From Oegoconia quadripuncta (Eukaryota; Arthropoda; Insecta; Lepidoptera; Autostichidae), in the NCBI GenBank assembly GCA_949316235.1, contig OX438750.1, positions 15,812,865 through 15,876,864 of the forward strand: DNA of 64,000 nucleotides, written 5' to 3'. Positions within the stretch are counted from its first letter, which is position 1; each line of letters begins with the position of its first letter. Under the pieces are notes generated by a model. The model was not told the origin of the DNA, did no database searches, and saw only the letters and a program-made list of their open reading frames with translations. This document shows positions 56,801 through 64,000 of this stretch, piece by piece. The translations under genes were made by a program, and so were the position numbers.

Positions 56801-57457
56801 ATTTAGCGACACTTATACAATACATTTAATTGTTACTTAAGTACTATATAACACAACATAGAAATGTGGAACTTAATATAAGTAGGTATTGCTAGTTTTC
56901 GGTGTCGCAAAGTGGCATCAAGTGGTCCCCCAAATCAGCATTTGTTGTAGTCGAGAGAAGAACAACGACTACAACGCTGGTTTTCAGTGGAGCCTATGGT
57001 GAGATCACCCTACGTGACTCTATTGCTACCTTGGATCCCAGACTAATTAAAGAAAGAAATAGGGTTGTGTAAGTAGTAAAAGAAGTTTCCCTCCCCCTCC
57101 TCGGTAAATATATTGTTATAATTTTTTTTTTATGCACGACGGGTTCAACCTTGACCTCAATCACACCTGATGTTAAGTGAAGATGAGGTCGAAGGTGGAA
57201 GCGTACTGATCCGGAAACCCCAACACATTTTGGGGACTGGCTATCTTATCTCTGACAACCGGAACACAACAATGCTATTATCATTGCTGCTTGGCGGCAG
57301 ATTTAGATAAAATGGTGGTAGCTAGTCCAGGCGGACATTTAAAATGCCCTACGACGAGGCGGTTATGACAATTTATGACAGTCGGGTGTATTTTACATAA
57401 AAGTTGACTGATACTTACCTCGTAGGGAATGTCTGTGATACCATTCTCTTTCCCCAT
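49757..57457 (-). CDS. SmydA: SMYD-type protein: SET domain with MYND zinc finger (SmydA-8-like)
   Basis: Five exons, minus strand: 57419-57457 (from the ATG), 53937-54121, 53240-53365, 51057-51179, 49757-50846 (with TGA). The joined CDS is 1563 nt, 520 residues. All introns are GT-AG (donors GTAAGT, GTAAGT, GTAAAA, GTAAGT) and the split codons rejoin cleanly (Lys75, Arg117, Asp158). Domains: N-terminal SET segment ELGRYLVAARDLAPGD (about 19-36); MYND finger with Cys58, Cys61, Cys73, Cys76, Cys81, Cys85, His94, Cys98; SET core with EHSCIPN (225-231), Tyr267 in MYSHALWGTQARR; post-SET Cys289, Cys291, Cys294; helical C-terminus to 520. Members are protein-lysine methyltransferases or related regulators that bind S-adenosylmethionine. 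The usual NHSC is EHSC here, so activity may be altered. The length fits insect SmydA proteins. The paralogue number is less sure than the family. The acceptor before the ATG implies an upstream non-coding exon. Confidence 0.93.
51057..51179 (-). other. SmydA: SMYD gene exon 4
   Basis: It encodes HDALLPLRCVLLQKTDPEKW and KKLLEMQSHMECRTPGTEAY, the linker between the MYND finger and the SET core (LLPLRC...KW..L..M..H is typical). Acceptor TTGTTTTTCAG, donor TACGA|GTAAGT. Confidence 0.93.
51180..53239 (-). other. SMYD intron 3
   Basis: 2060 bp. It contains a MITE-D (52489-52912), a (CA)n run at about 51873-51887 and otherwise unassigned AT-rich sequence. No internal exon seen. Confidence 0.8.
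52489..52912 (+). mobile_element. MITE-D, full length (in SMYD intron 3)
   Basis: Left end ATTAGGTCCTTACCTATTAA, right end TTCATAGGTAAAGACCCAAT; the two ends are inverted repeats of about 20 bp. Confidence 0.85.
53240..53365 (-). other. SmydA: SMYD gene exon 3 (second half of MYND)
   Basis: It encodes CGWPVCRGNCPGLTDLRHHG and AECGVL...EYY. CGWPVC is the diagnostic insect SmydA block. Acceptor AATCTCCAG, donor TACAG|GTAAAA (phase 2). Confidence 0.93.
53584..53690 (+). mobile_element. SINE-C head fragment (in SMYD intron 2)
   Basis: TTTGGTGCAGTGGTTAGCAA and GTTGCGGGTGCGAATCCCGC, the A- and B-box regions, then CATGTACCCGAGGATTGGAT. Confidence 0.7.
53700..53858 (+). repeat. LINE 3' end with poly(A) tail (in SMYD intron 2)
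   Basis: TGCCGAAGAAGGTCGCCGCG, GGGTTTTAGTGGGTAG, TCTCGCCGTCCGCCAGGCGA and a run of about 20 A at 53839-53858. This matches the GC-rich 3' UTR plus poly(A) of lepidopteran R1-type or Jockey-type elements. Sense orientation is opposite to the host gene. Confidence 0.6.
53937..54121 (-). other. SmydA: SMYD gene exon 2 (SET N-segment, first half of MYND)
   Basis: It encodes ARTSEELGRYLVAARDLAPG, DLVLTERPLVFGPKA and CVGCYKPVFTDVGERCA. Acceptor TAATTCCAG, donor GCGAA|GTAAGT (phase 2). Confidence 0.93.
55503..55923 (-). mobile_element. MITE-D, full length (in SMYD intron 1)
   Basis: ATTGGGTCTTTACCTATGAA at the left and TTTCATAGGTAAGGACCTAA at the right. Confidence 0.85.
56440..56645 (+). mobile_element. 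SINE-B body without head (in SMYD intron 1)
   Basis: TTAAACGGTGAAGGAAAACA, CGTGAGGAAACCTACATGCC, TAGGCCAGCGTGGTGGATTA and ATCCCTGCAGTGGGATGTTT follow the full copies at 58104-58403 and 62073-62480. Confidence 0.75.
56665..56763 (-). repeat. Dispersed repeat Q, copy 2
   Basis: Minus strand: GGCACCGTCTACCTTCAGTA, CATTGTTGATCCTAGCTTAT and TTTCAGTGGGAGGAGTGTGG. It is followed at the other side by an (AAGAAT)n stretch and AGAAAACTTTATTTGATCC. Confidence 0.65.
57126..57366 (-). mobile_element. SINE-A lacking the head (in SMYD intron 1)
   Basis: From the T-run and ATGCACGACGGGTTCAACCT through AACCGGAACACAACAATGCT to CATTTAAAATGCCCTACGA. It ends before the B-box, about 55 bp from exon 1. Confidence 0.8.
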
Positions 57458-57461
57458 TCCT
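57419..57461 (-). other. SmydA: SMYD gene exon 1 of the coding part (start codon exon)
   Basis: Acceptor TATTTCTTTGCAG ends at 57462. The exon reads AGGA then ATG at 57457-57455 and encodes MGKENGITDIPYE, ending in phase 0 at donor GAG|GTAAGT. The first four bases are taken as 5' UTR. A start further upstream in another exon cannot be excluded, but none was found within the window. Confidence 0.8.
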
Positions 57462-57654
57462 CTGCAAAGAAATAATATTTGTGATCAAAATTTTGGGTAA
57501 CTTGGTAAATACTTTATATATGTATTATGTTTAATGTAAGTTTATTATTTGGTTATCTTTTCTTTTTATTTGTTTTATTATTCGTTGTAGTGTTATTTTT
57601 TAATTTGCACACAATTTGCTGCTAAACTACTTTACTCCGTTTCCTACTTCAATG

Positions 57655-57892
57655 CTTGACGACCGGTTGGGTAGTGGATAGTGACCCTGTCAGAGAAAAT
57701 AACGGTTGCGGGTTCGAATCCCGCGAGGGGTAAATGTTTGTGTGATGAATACGAACATTTATTCCCGGGTCATGGATGTTTATATAAATATTTATGTATG
57801 TTTATCCGTTATCTAGTTAGTATCCATAGCACAAGCTTTGCTTAGTTTGGGACTAGATGATTGGTGTAATTGTCCGAAATATTTAATCATTT
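57655..57892 (+). mobile_element. SINE-C, full length variant
   Basis: Head TTGACGACCGGTTGGGTAGT, GGATAGTGACCC and B-box GCGGGTTCGAATCCCGCG. Body with ATTCCCGGGTCATGGATGTT and TGTATGTTTATCCGTTATCT. It lies just upstream of the SMYD start exon. Confidence 0.75.
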
Positions 57893-58103
57893 CATTAAAA
57901 AAAATGCTCAGGGCGACTGGAAGAGGTCCACCTTTATATAATATGACCTATTGCTTGTACTCTGTTATATGTAATTTTTGGGTGCAATAAAGAATATTGA
58001 ATACAGCAGCAAGATTTCAACACTTCCATTATAAGTAGCAACACCATCGCCACATCGCCCACATATTTCCAAAGTCGATGTTACATTGCATTATTATTAG
58101 TGC
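57893..58103. other. Retroposon-like tail
   Basis: TTTTGGGTGCAATAAAGAAT ending ATTGAAT resembles a non-LTR 3' terminus with a polyadenylation-type motif. Confidence 0.35.
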
Positions 58104-58403
58104 ATTCATCTCAGCCCGTAAACATCCCACTGCAGGGATATCCTATAATGGGGAGTAGGGGTCATAAGTCCACCACGCTGGCCCTATGCGGGTGGGACAC
58201 TTCACATGCCTTACAATTTTTATTTCTCAGGCATGCACAGGTTTCCTGACGATGTTTTCCTTCGCCGTTCAAGAGCAGTCGGATAAATGCACGTAAGTAA
58301 TTAAATTAAATTTAAAAGTCATTGGTGCATAGCCTGCCCGGATATCGAACCTGGACCTCCCAAATTGTTAGACTGTGTCTCCTCCACTGAGCCACCGACG
58401 CTT
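58104..58403 (-). mobile_element. SINE-B, full length
   Basis: Minus strand: TCGGTGGCTCAGTGGAGGAG, ACAGTCTAACAATTTGGGAG and CCAGGTTCGATATCCGGGCA (the head), then the body TTGAACGGCGAAGGAAAACA, CCAGCGTGGTGGACTTATGA and TATCCCTGCAGTGGGATGTT. A tRNA-derived layout. Confidence 0.8.
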
Positions 58404-58582
58404 ATACGAGATTGAACATTATAAGTGCTTTCGGCGAACGTCACCGGACCAACAATATTGTAGAGGCATGACACTCCAAAATCAACCGATCTATAAACAA
58501 AAATTCTAATAATATATTACGATTGTTGAATGTTTTAAAACTGAACAGTAACTTAGCGGAAATTAAAAAGCGAGGCGCAGAA

Positions 58583-58857
58583 TAATAATAATAATAAATA
58601 TCCTTAGATATACTCACAGCGCCATCTAGTCCCACAGTAAGCAACTATAGGCTTGTGTTGTAGATACCAGATGCTTGATAAACTACATAAATACTTCTTT
58701 TTCTAATAAATACTTATTATAAATGAAAACATCCATAACTCGGGTACACATGCCCGTATTCATCACACAAACATATGCCCCTAGCGGGATTCGAACCCGC
58801 AACCTTTTGGTATAGTGGTCAGAGTTGCTAACCACTACACCAAACAGGTCGTCAAGA
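58583..58857 (-). mobile_element. SINE-C, full length
   Basis: Minus strand: CCTGTTTGGTGTAGTGGTTA, GGTTGCGGGTTCGAATCCCG, ACATATGTTTGTGTGATGAA and the body TGGTATCTACAACACAAGCC, TAGATGGCGCTGTGAGTATA with a TTATTATTATT tail. Confidence 0.85.
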
Positions 58858-59157
58858 AAAGAGTACACTTTGAGAGATGATGTGATTAGGAATACTCAAC
58901 TTCAGCTTATTACTGGAGAAATTACATTCGGCCCCGCCCTAGAAAAACTTCGTTAGTTATAACATTAAAAAAAAAATTGAAAATTTGATTTGTATTTCTT
59001 TTCATATTAGTTACGTCTCTATTAATGGTATCATAGAAAAACGATAGTTAATTAAAAGCTATTATCGGTGGCCCCATAAGCAAATGGGTCTACGGTTAAA
59101 TTATTTTTTCCATCGTCCCGTCAATGGGACATCCAATTGAACTACGGAAGACGACTG

Positions 59158-59217
59158 GATGTATTTATAAATTTGCTTACACGACCTGCGTCTTCGGTCT
59201 AAATAAATTCAGTTATT
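59158..59217. repeat. Short dispersed repeat shared with 18-73
   Basis: TATAAATTTGCTTACACGAC, CTGCGTCTTCGGTCTAAATA: the direct-orientation relative of 18-73. Confidence 0.5.
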
Positions 59218-59529
59218 TCGTCTTATTTTTGATGTTTAACAGTAGTCGGGTTTTTATAATTTATAAATTAAAATTAAAATTTGAAAATACAAACAGTTAT
59301 TTAAAAATTGTGTCCATAAACCAATATCTTAGGCATCAAAATATTTTTAGCCAATTTTATGTGCGAACGCTTCGACTTGGCAGTGTCAGACGCAGTCTGA
59401 AATTGTGTCAAGGTGTCAATTAATGGATCTAATGATCTTGCACCACCGGTCAGAGACATTGCACACATGTCATTTTTCACTTCGCACGTAAATAGTTTCA
59501 GAATTTTGAAATTAAGTCCCAGACAATAT

Positions 59530-59945
59530 ATTAGGTCCTTACCTACGAAATTGGCGTTTTGTATGAAGAATTTCATTAAGACTGTTTTCTCCATACAAAC
59601 ATTTTTGTTTTTTTTTAGGAACGGCAAATCCAAATTTACCTAAACTTTGTGTGTATTATGGGATAACAAGTTAAGTATAGGCAGTGTTAATTTTTAAAAG
59701 TAGCTTTATAAAAGTTTCAGCGAATCTAAGAAATGATTATGGGAAGCACATGAAAAGAGCTCTGTTCAAATTTTTTTTATTATGTGATTTAGCCTAGAAA
59801 TTAAAAATATTTCATGTGAAACCTTGAAATAATGTTCCATTTTCCAAATAAAAAAAAAATTTGGATATAACTTTGAAAATCACATGAAATGGTACATAAG
59901 ATTAACGAAGAAAAAAAACTCCAATTTCATAGGTAAAGACCCAAT
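59530..59945 (+). mobile_element. MITE-D, full length
   Basis: Left end ATTAGGTCCTTACCTACGAA, right end TTTCATAGGTAAAGACCCAA. The flanking ATAT/ATTA offers no clear target duplication beyond AT. Confidence 0.85.
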
Positions 59946-59979
59946 ATTACGTAACAAAAACCCTTTTGGACCTATTGAG

Positions 59980-60172
59980 GATTTTTTTTAAGCACAACGG
60001 GTTAACACTTGACCTCAATCACACCTGATGTTAAGTGAAGATAAGGCCGAAGGTGGAAGCGTACTGACCCGGAAACCCAAATATTTGGGGAACTGGCTAT
60101 CTTATCTCTGACAACCGGAACGCAACAATGCTATTAACATTGCTGTTTGGCGGCAGATTTAGATAAGATGGA
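59980..60172 (-). mobile_element. SINE-A 3' part
   Basis: AAGCACAACGGGTTAACACT to GCGGCAGATTTAGATAAGAT, followed by a GATG run. The head is missing. Confidence 0.8.
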
Positions 60173-60258
60173 TGGATGGAGGATCCAACAAACATAACAT
60201 CCCCGACCTTTGTCGCGATTGGTGGACAAATAGTTCACCTTCCGAAATATACAGAAAT

Positions 60259-60294
60259 GCACTCATGGCGGGGGTCACCCCCCGCCATGAGTGC
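60259..60294. repeat. 16-bp perfect hairpin with 4-nt loop
   Basis: GCACTCATGGCGGGGG, a TCAC loop, CCCCCGCCATGAGTGC. It is embedded in a GC-rich stretch (60180-60330) of unassigned origin, possibly LINE-derived. Confidence 0.9.
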
Positions 60295-60497
60295 TCACGC
60301 CCATCGCCGTTGAAACGTTCAAATCTATAGATATTTTTCGGTGGAAAGTCCCACAGTCGCCTTTAACGACACTAACTGGAAGAGATGAGCTGATTCTATA
60401 CTTTTAAACGAGCCGAAATTACACGGAACTTGGGCTTGTTATTTATTTATTATTTATTTTATTGTTATATGTTTATTAATGCAGAAGGTAAACAAAG

Positions 60498-60775
60498 CCT
60501 GTGTAGCTGAATGTAAACAACATTGGGTTATCGATTAGGAGGTCGCAGGTTCGATCCCCAGCGGAGTACATGTTTCGTGGTAGGGCATTTTAAATGTCCG
60601 CCTGGCTAGCTACCACCATCTTATCTAAATCTGCCGCCAAGCGGCAATGTTAATGGCATTGTTGTGTTCCGGTTGTCAGAGATAAGATAGCCAGTCCCCC
60701 AAATGTGTTGGGGTTTCCGTGTCAGTACGCCTCCACCTTCGACCTCATCTTCACTTAACATCAGGTGTGATTATA
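60498..60775 (+). mobile_element. SINE-A, near full length
   Basis: Head AGCCTGTGTAGCTGAATGTA, B-box AGGTTCGATCCCCAGC, body to CTTAACATCAGGTGTGATTA. It is short of about 25 bp near CATGTTTCGTGGTAGGGCAT. Confidence 0.85.
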
Positions 60776-60877
60776 AATTATCATTGTGCAAGGTGCTTAG
60801 AGGAAAATAAACAAATTATATATCTATCTATCAATATAGGTACCTTATGATACTTCCGGGACTTATACCAGTGTAAC

Positions 60878-60990
60878 GATATGTTGGGGTTTCCGGTTCA
60901 GTACGCTTCCACTTTCGACCTCATCTTCACTTAACATCAGTTGTGATTGAGGTCAAGTACTAACCCGTTGTGCATAAAAAAATCTAATTT
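60878..60990 (+). mobile_element. SINE-A 3' end
   Basis: GATATGTTGGGGTTTCCGGT through TAACATCAGTTGTGATTGAG to ACCCGTTGTGCATAAAAAAA, 100 bp behind another copy in the same orientation. Confidence 0.8.
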
Positions 60991-61738
60991 GTCTAAATCG
61001 GCTGAGGCGTTTACGCTGTAGGTGGTTACATACAGACGCGTTGAACATAGTCTGGTAAAATCAGAACCTAAAGCTGCTACAATCGGTCATAAAGTGTTAT
61101 TTTGTTTTATATTTAACAAATTAGTAATACAGTACAGAATAGTATAGTAGTATTACAGGAATAAAAATTCTAAAATGTCACTTATTATGTGCTGTAGGGA
61201 CAAAATGGTTCCAATTCAGCATGGTGCTCCGCCCGCGGACGGATGGAGCGCTAATATTCTGTTGGAACAAGTGAGCGGTATGAGAACGCAAATGGATATG
61301 AAATACACTTGATTATATTGATATTATACTAGTTATTAAATATATATTGCGTCGTCATAAATTCAAAACGGCGGACGCTAGCAGCCATTTTGTCATACTC
61401 GATAACAAATAGGTAATTCTAGCACCCCATCGAGGTGGGTATCAAATGATAGGTCTCGATAAAAGAAATTCAAAAACAGGTATCAATGTGTTTATAAAGA
61501 AATAAATCTATATAAAACAATTATTAAAACCTAAAACTCGGGCCTAAAACAATTGGGATATTTTTTACGAAGTTTTTATTTCAATCACTCTTCGAATCCC
61601 CCAATCAGTGGTAATCCGATCCCAAGAGGCATAGGACATGCTTCGTAGGGCTGATTGGAGGGTGGAATTTAATATATTATAAGAATTAGGTAGCCTGTTT
61701 TAAGCGAATAATATTAGCTGTTGTTTTATAGAATAATT
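60991..61738. other. Intergenic, nothing recognised
   Basis: AT-rich, no element terminus or exon recognised. Confidence 0.4.
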
Positions 61739-61950
61739 CCACGACCTGTTTGGTGTAGTGGTTAGAAACTCTGATACTATACCAAATGGTCGCGGGTTAG
61801 AATCCCGCTACGGCATATGTTTGTATGATGAAACAGACATGTGTTCCCGAGTTATGGATGTTTTTCATTTATACATGTATTTATCTACCATCTAGTTTCA
61901 TAACACAAGGCTTACTGTGGCCCTAGATGGCGCTGTGTGTTTGTGCAAAG
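61739..61950 (+). mobile_element. SINE-C, near full length
   Basis: CACGACCTGTTTGGTGTAGT, GGTTAGAAACTCTGATACTA, GGTCGCGGGTTAGAATCCCG and the body to TAGATGGCGCTGTGTGTTTG. Confidence 0.8.
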
Positions 61951-62072
61951 ACAACTCTTTGTTGTCATAAAATTCATACTAAGTGGAGACCATTTCCACA
62001 CTAAACACGTACCCGCTGGAAATCGGAAGAGAGACATTTTCGACTTTAAAAATAGTATGCATAATATTGGAC

Positions 62073-62480
62073 CGTCGGTGGCTCAGCGGTTAAGACGCGG
62101 TCTCCCAATTTGGGAGGTCTGGGTATTCCAGAATCTATACCCAGGCAGGCCAAGTACTAATGAGTTTATAAATTTAATTTAATTACTTAGTTGCATTTAT
62201 TTGACTGCTCTTAAACGGTGAAGGAAAACATTAGGAAACCTGCATTCCTGAGAAATAAAAATCCTAAGGCATGTGAAGTCTCTAACCCGCATTGGGCCAG
62301 CATGGTGGACTATGGCCCATATTCCCACATTATACGAGGGAAGGCCGCCAAATTGTACTATCCCGTTTTTTTATTTATCGTCGTGTTATATTTCTTATTG
62401 TTGTACATTAAAGAATATTTTGTTTGTGTGTTTGAAGGCTTATATCCCTGCAGTGGGATGTTTATGGGACGATGATATGG
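62073..62480 (+). mobile_element. SINE-B, full length with nested insertion
   Basis: Head ACCGTCGGTGGCTCAGCGGT, TAAGACGCGGTCTCCCAATT and a degenerate B-box region, then body TTAAACGGTGAAGGAAAACA to TATCCCTGCAGTGGGATGTT. The body is interrupted at 62346-62433. Confidence 0.8.
62346..62433. mobile_element. 88-bp insertion in SINE-B with GAAGGC target duplication
   Basis: GAAGGC stands at 62340-62345 and 62434-62439. Elsewhere the family reads GAGGGAAGGTCTATATCCCTG without a break, so the 88 bp were added here. The content is AT-rich, with ACATTAAAGAATATTTTG near its end. Confidence 0.65.
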
Positions 62481-62785
62481 TAGTAGTGCATAATAAGTCT
62501 GCAGTACTTCAAAAATAAAACTTATTCGACAATTAAACAAACATGAAAAAAAATTGACGATTAATACGGTCACCGATTGCTGAAGAAGACTGCGGCTGAC
62601 ATCTATTGACAATTATCTCAGACATAGACGAAGTACCATGTTCCTATTGCAATCAATAGTCAATTTAATTGACATTAACTAATTATACCTATTCATCTGT
62701 TTAATGACGGTTCCTGCTGGACCTACTTCGATCATAGGGGTTCGAGCAACTTCGCAAGAGACAAATTAGTTACAAATTTACTACA
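62481..62785. other. Intergenic, nothing recognised
   Basis: No gene or element seen. The minus-strand frame at 62358-62612 overlaps the SINE and has no domain. Confidence 0.4.
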
Positions 62786-63125
62786 CAGGGTGTCCCTGGA
62801 AGTATGGATCAAATCGAACAGGGGCATGGGGAAGGTCATTCCCAAACTTTTTAACCCTATGAATGTCGGTGCCATTTTTGACGGTTCAAAAGTTATGATC
62901 AATTTTTTACATTTTCATATTATCGAATAGTGCTTATACAAAAAAAAATTTTAAAAGAAAACTAGCAAAGCTATCAGCTTAATTTTTTAATTAAAAATAA
63001 TTATTTTTATTTTTTTTCTTATTTATTTATTTATTTATTTTTTATTTTTTTTTTTCAGCTTAAGTTTGGGAATGACCTTACCCATGCCCCTGTTCGATTT
63101 GATCCATACTTCCAGGGACACCCTG
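62786..63125. mobile_element. Mariner-type MITE with about 65-bp inverted ends
   Basis: Left end CAGGGTGTCCCTGGAAGTAT, continuing GGATCAAATCGAACAGGGGC and ATTCCCAAACTT. The right end is the reverse complement with a single visible difference (GGGTAAGG for GGGGAAGG). The CAGGG...CCCTG termini fit mariner/Tc1-type elements. The interior is T/A-rich (63001-63058) and non-coding. Confidence 0.8.
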
Positions 63126-63189
63126 TATAGACAAAATTGGTTGATTCTCATGGGACCCTATTTGTTTCGAAAATGAGTGAGAAAATAAA

Positions 63190-63345
63190 ATATTTGGGTG
63201 TCTGCTTATTTATTTGTTGATCAATCACGGCGAAACGGATGAACGGATTTGGATGAAATTTGGTATAAAGGTAGAATGTACCCTGGATTTTAGTACCTAT
63301 AGGTTATTTTTTTAGTGTAGTTTAGTGTAGTCTTTAGTGAGTAGT
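63190..63345. repeat. Dispersed repeat family O piece
   Basis: ATCACGGCGAAACGGATGAA, CGGATTTGGATGAAATTTGG and ATGTACCCTGGATTTTAGTA: the relative of 2410-2710 and 47279-47400. Confidence 0.55.
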
Positions 63346-63372
63346 TTCCCTGGGATAAAGAAATTAAACATT

Positions 63373-63704
63373 TTTTTTTATGCACGACGGGTTCTTACTT
63401 GACCTCAATCACACCTGATGTTAAGTGAAGATGAGGTCGAAGGTGGAAGCGTACTGACCCGGAAACCCCAACACATTTGGGGGACTGGTTATCTTATCTC
63501 TGACAACCGGAACACAACAATGCTATTAACATTGGTGCTTGGCGGCATATTTAGATAAGATGGTGGTAGCTAGCCAGGCGTACATTTAAAATGCCCTTCC
63601 ACCAACAAGCCGAGTACTTAAACATGTACCCCGCTGGGGATCGAACCCGCGACCTCCGAAACGTAAACCCAATGTTGTTTACATTGAGTCACGGAGGCGG
63701 TTGC
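63373..63704 (-). mobile_element. SINE-A, full length, well preserved
   Basis: Minus strand: CCGCCTCCGTGACTCAATGT, GTCGCGGGTTCGATCCCCAG, the complete body and the tail into an A run. Confidence 0.9.
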
Positions 63705-63959
63705 CGCGGCGGTTACATATCCGCGATACTGCTATTCCACGCAGACGAAGCCGCCGGCTGAAAACTAGTAAATAATAAAGACATTCAAAAACGTCATAAA
63801 GTGTCACTCTATGGAACTTGCTAACTATGTAAACAAAAGACGATCTCAGATCTCTCTCGTACCTACTTGTTTTTACTTTGGGTATTTTATTATTCGATAT
63901 AGTAAGGAGTAAGTAAGAGTCATGCCTATCACTAGTAAATCCATAATTCAGAGACATTA

Positions 63960-64000
63960 CCTGCCTCCACACTCCTCCCACTGCAATTCCTGTAAGCCAG
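63960..64000 (-). repeat. Dispersed repeat Q, copy 3 (cut by window end)
   Basis: Minus strand: CTGGCTTACAGGAATTGCAG, TGGGAGGAGTGTGGAGGCAG, then GTAATG. It matches copies at 26926-27020 and 56665-56763. Its frame and splice-like ends mimic an exon of the SMYD gene (see rejected items). Confidence 0.6.

Larger units (their letters stand above)
54122..57418 (-). other. SMYD intron 1
   Basis: 3297 bp. It holds MITE-D 55503-55923, a SINE-B body 56440-56645, repeat Q 56665-56763 and a SINE-A 57126-57366. 54122-55502 and 55924-56439 show nothing further except a few A runs. Confidence 0.8.

Noticed and set aside
63960..64000. A further coding exon of the SMYD gene (ELQWEECGGR, in phase with the start exon at 57461)
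   Set aside because: The same sequence occurs as a dispersed repeat at 26926-27020 and, degenerate, inside intron 1 at 56665-56763, and the MYND finger is already complete in exons 2 and 3. The phase match is treated as coincidence unless junction reads say otherwise.

Overview
The window looks like a lepidopteran (moth or butterfly) nuclear genome fragment. It is AT-rich, holds one intron-containing insect gene, and is otherwise packed with short interspersed elements of lepidopteran type, foldback/MITE-like DNA elements, decayed non-LTR retrotransposon pieces and satellite-like tandem arrays. I see no operons, bacterial signals, CRISPR arrays or telomeric TTAGG runs. All family assignments come from reading motifs; no database was searched.

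The only complete protein-coding gene is on the minus strand at 49757-57457. It is a five-exon SMYD-type gene (SET domain split by a MYND zinc finger, insect SmydA family). All four introns have GT/AG ends with matching phases and the joined product is 520 residues. Its introns carry SINEs, MITEs and a LINE 3' end. An acceptor before the start codon implies an untranslated 5' exon further upstream.

Region by region. 1-13 kb: dispersed repeats (SINE families A, B, C; MITEs), a 5S-rRNA-like retroposed piece next to a perfect 29-bp palindrome, and a mariner-like transposon with 256-bp terminal inverted repeats around a transposase remnant. 13.3-26.8 kb: a distinct block with several tandem arrays (140, 108, about 240 and 181 bp periods, all rich in TTAGC-type words), one exon-like minus-strand ORF and two abutting reverse-transcriptase fragments. 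It is bounded by the two halves of what may be a single SINE. 26.8-43.6 kb: SINE and LINE debris, two copies of a foldback element and a duplicated MITE. 43.7-44.5 kb: a 5'-truncated non-LTR element with a 15-bp target-site duplication. 45-49 kb: SINEs and a head-to-head MITE pair around a hairpin. 49.7-57.5 kb: the SMYD gene. 57.5-64 kb: more SINEs and MITEs.

The element families are my own labels. SINE-A: tRNA-like head with a GGTTCGATCC box and a roughly 330-bp body, over 20 full or partial copies. SINE-B: head with TGGCTCAGCGGTTAAGAC and a CCCTGCAGTGGGATG body. SINE-C: head with GGTGTAGTGGTTAGCA. MITE-D: about 415 bp with ATTAGGTCCTTACCTATGAA ends. The most unusual item is the 13.3-26.8 kb satellite-bearing block.
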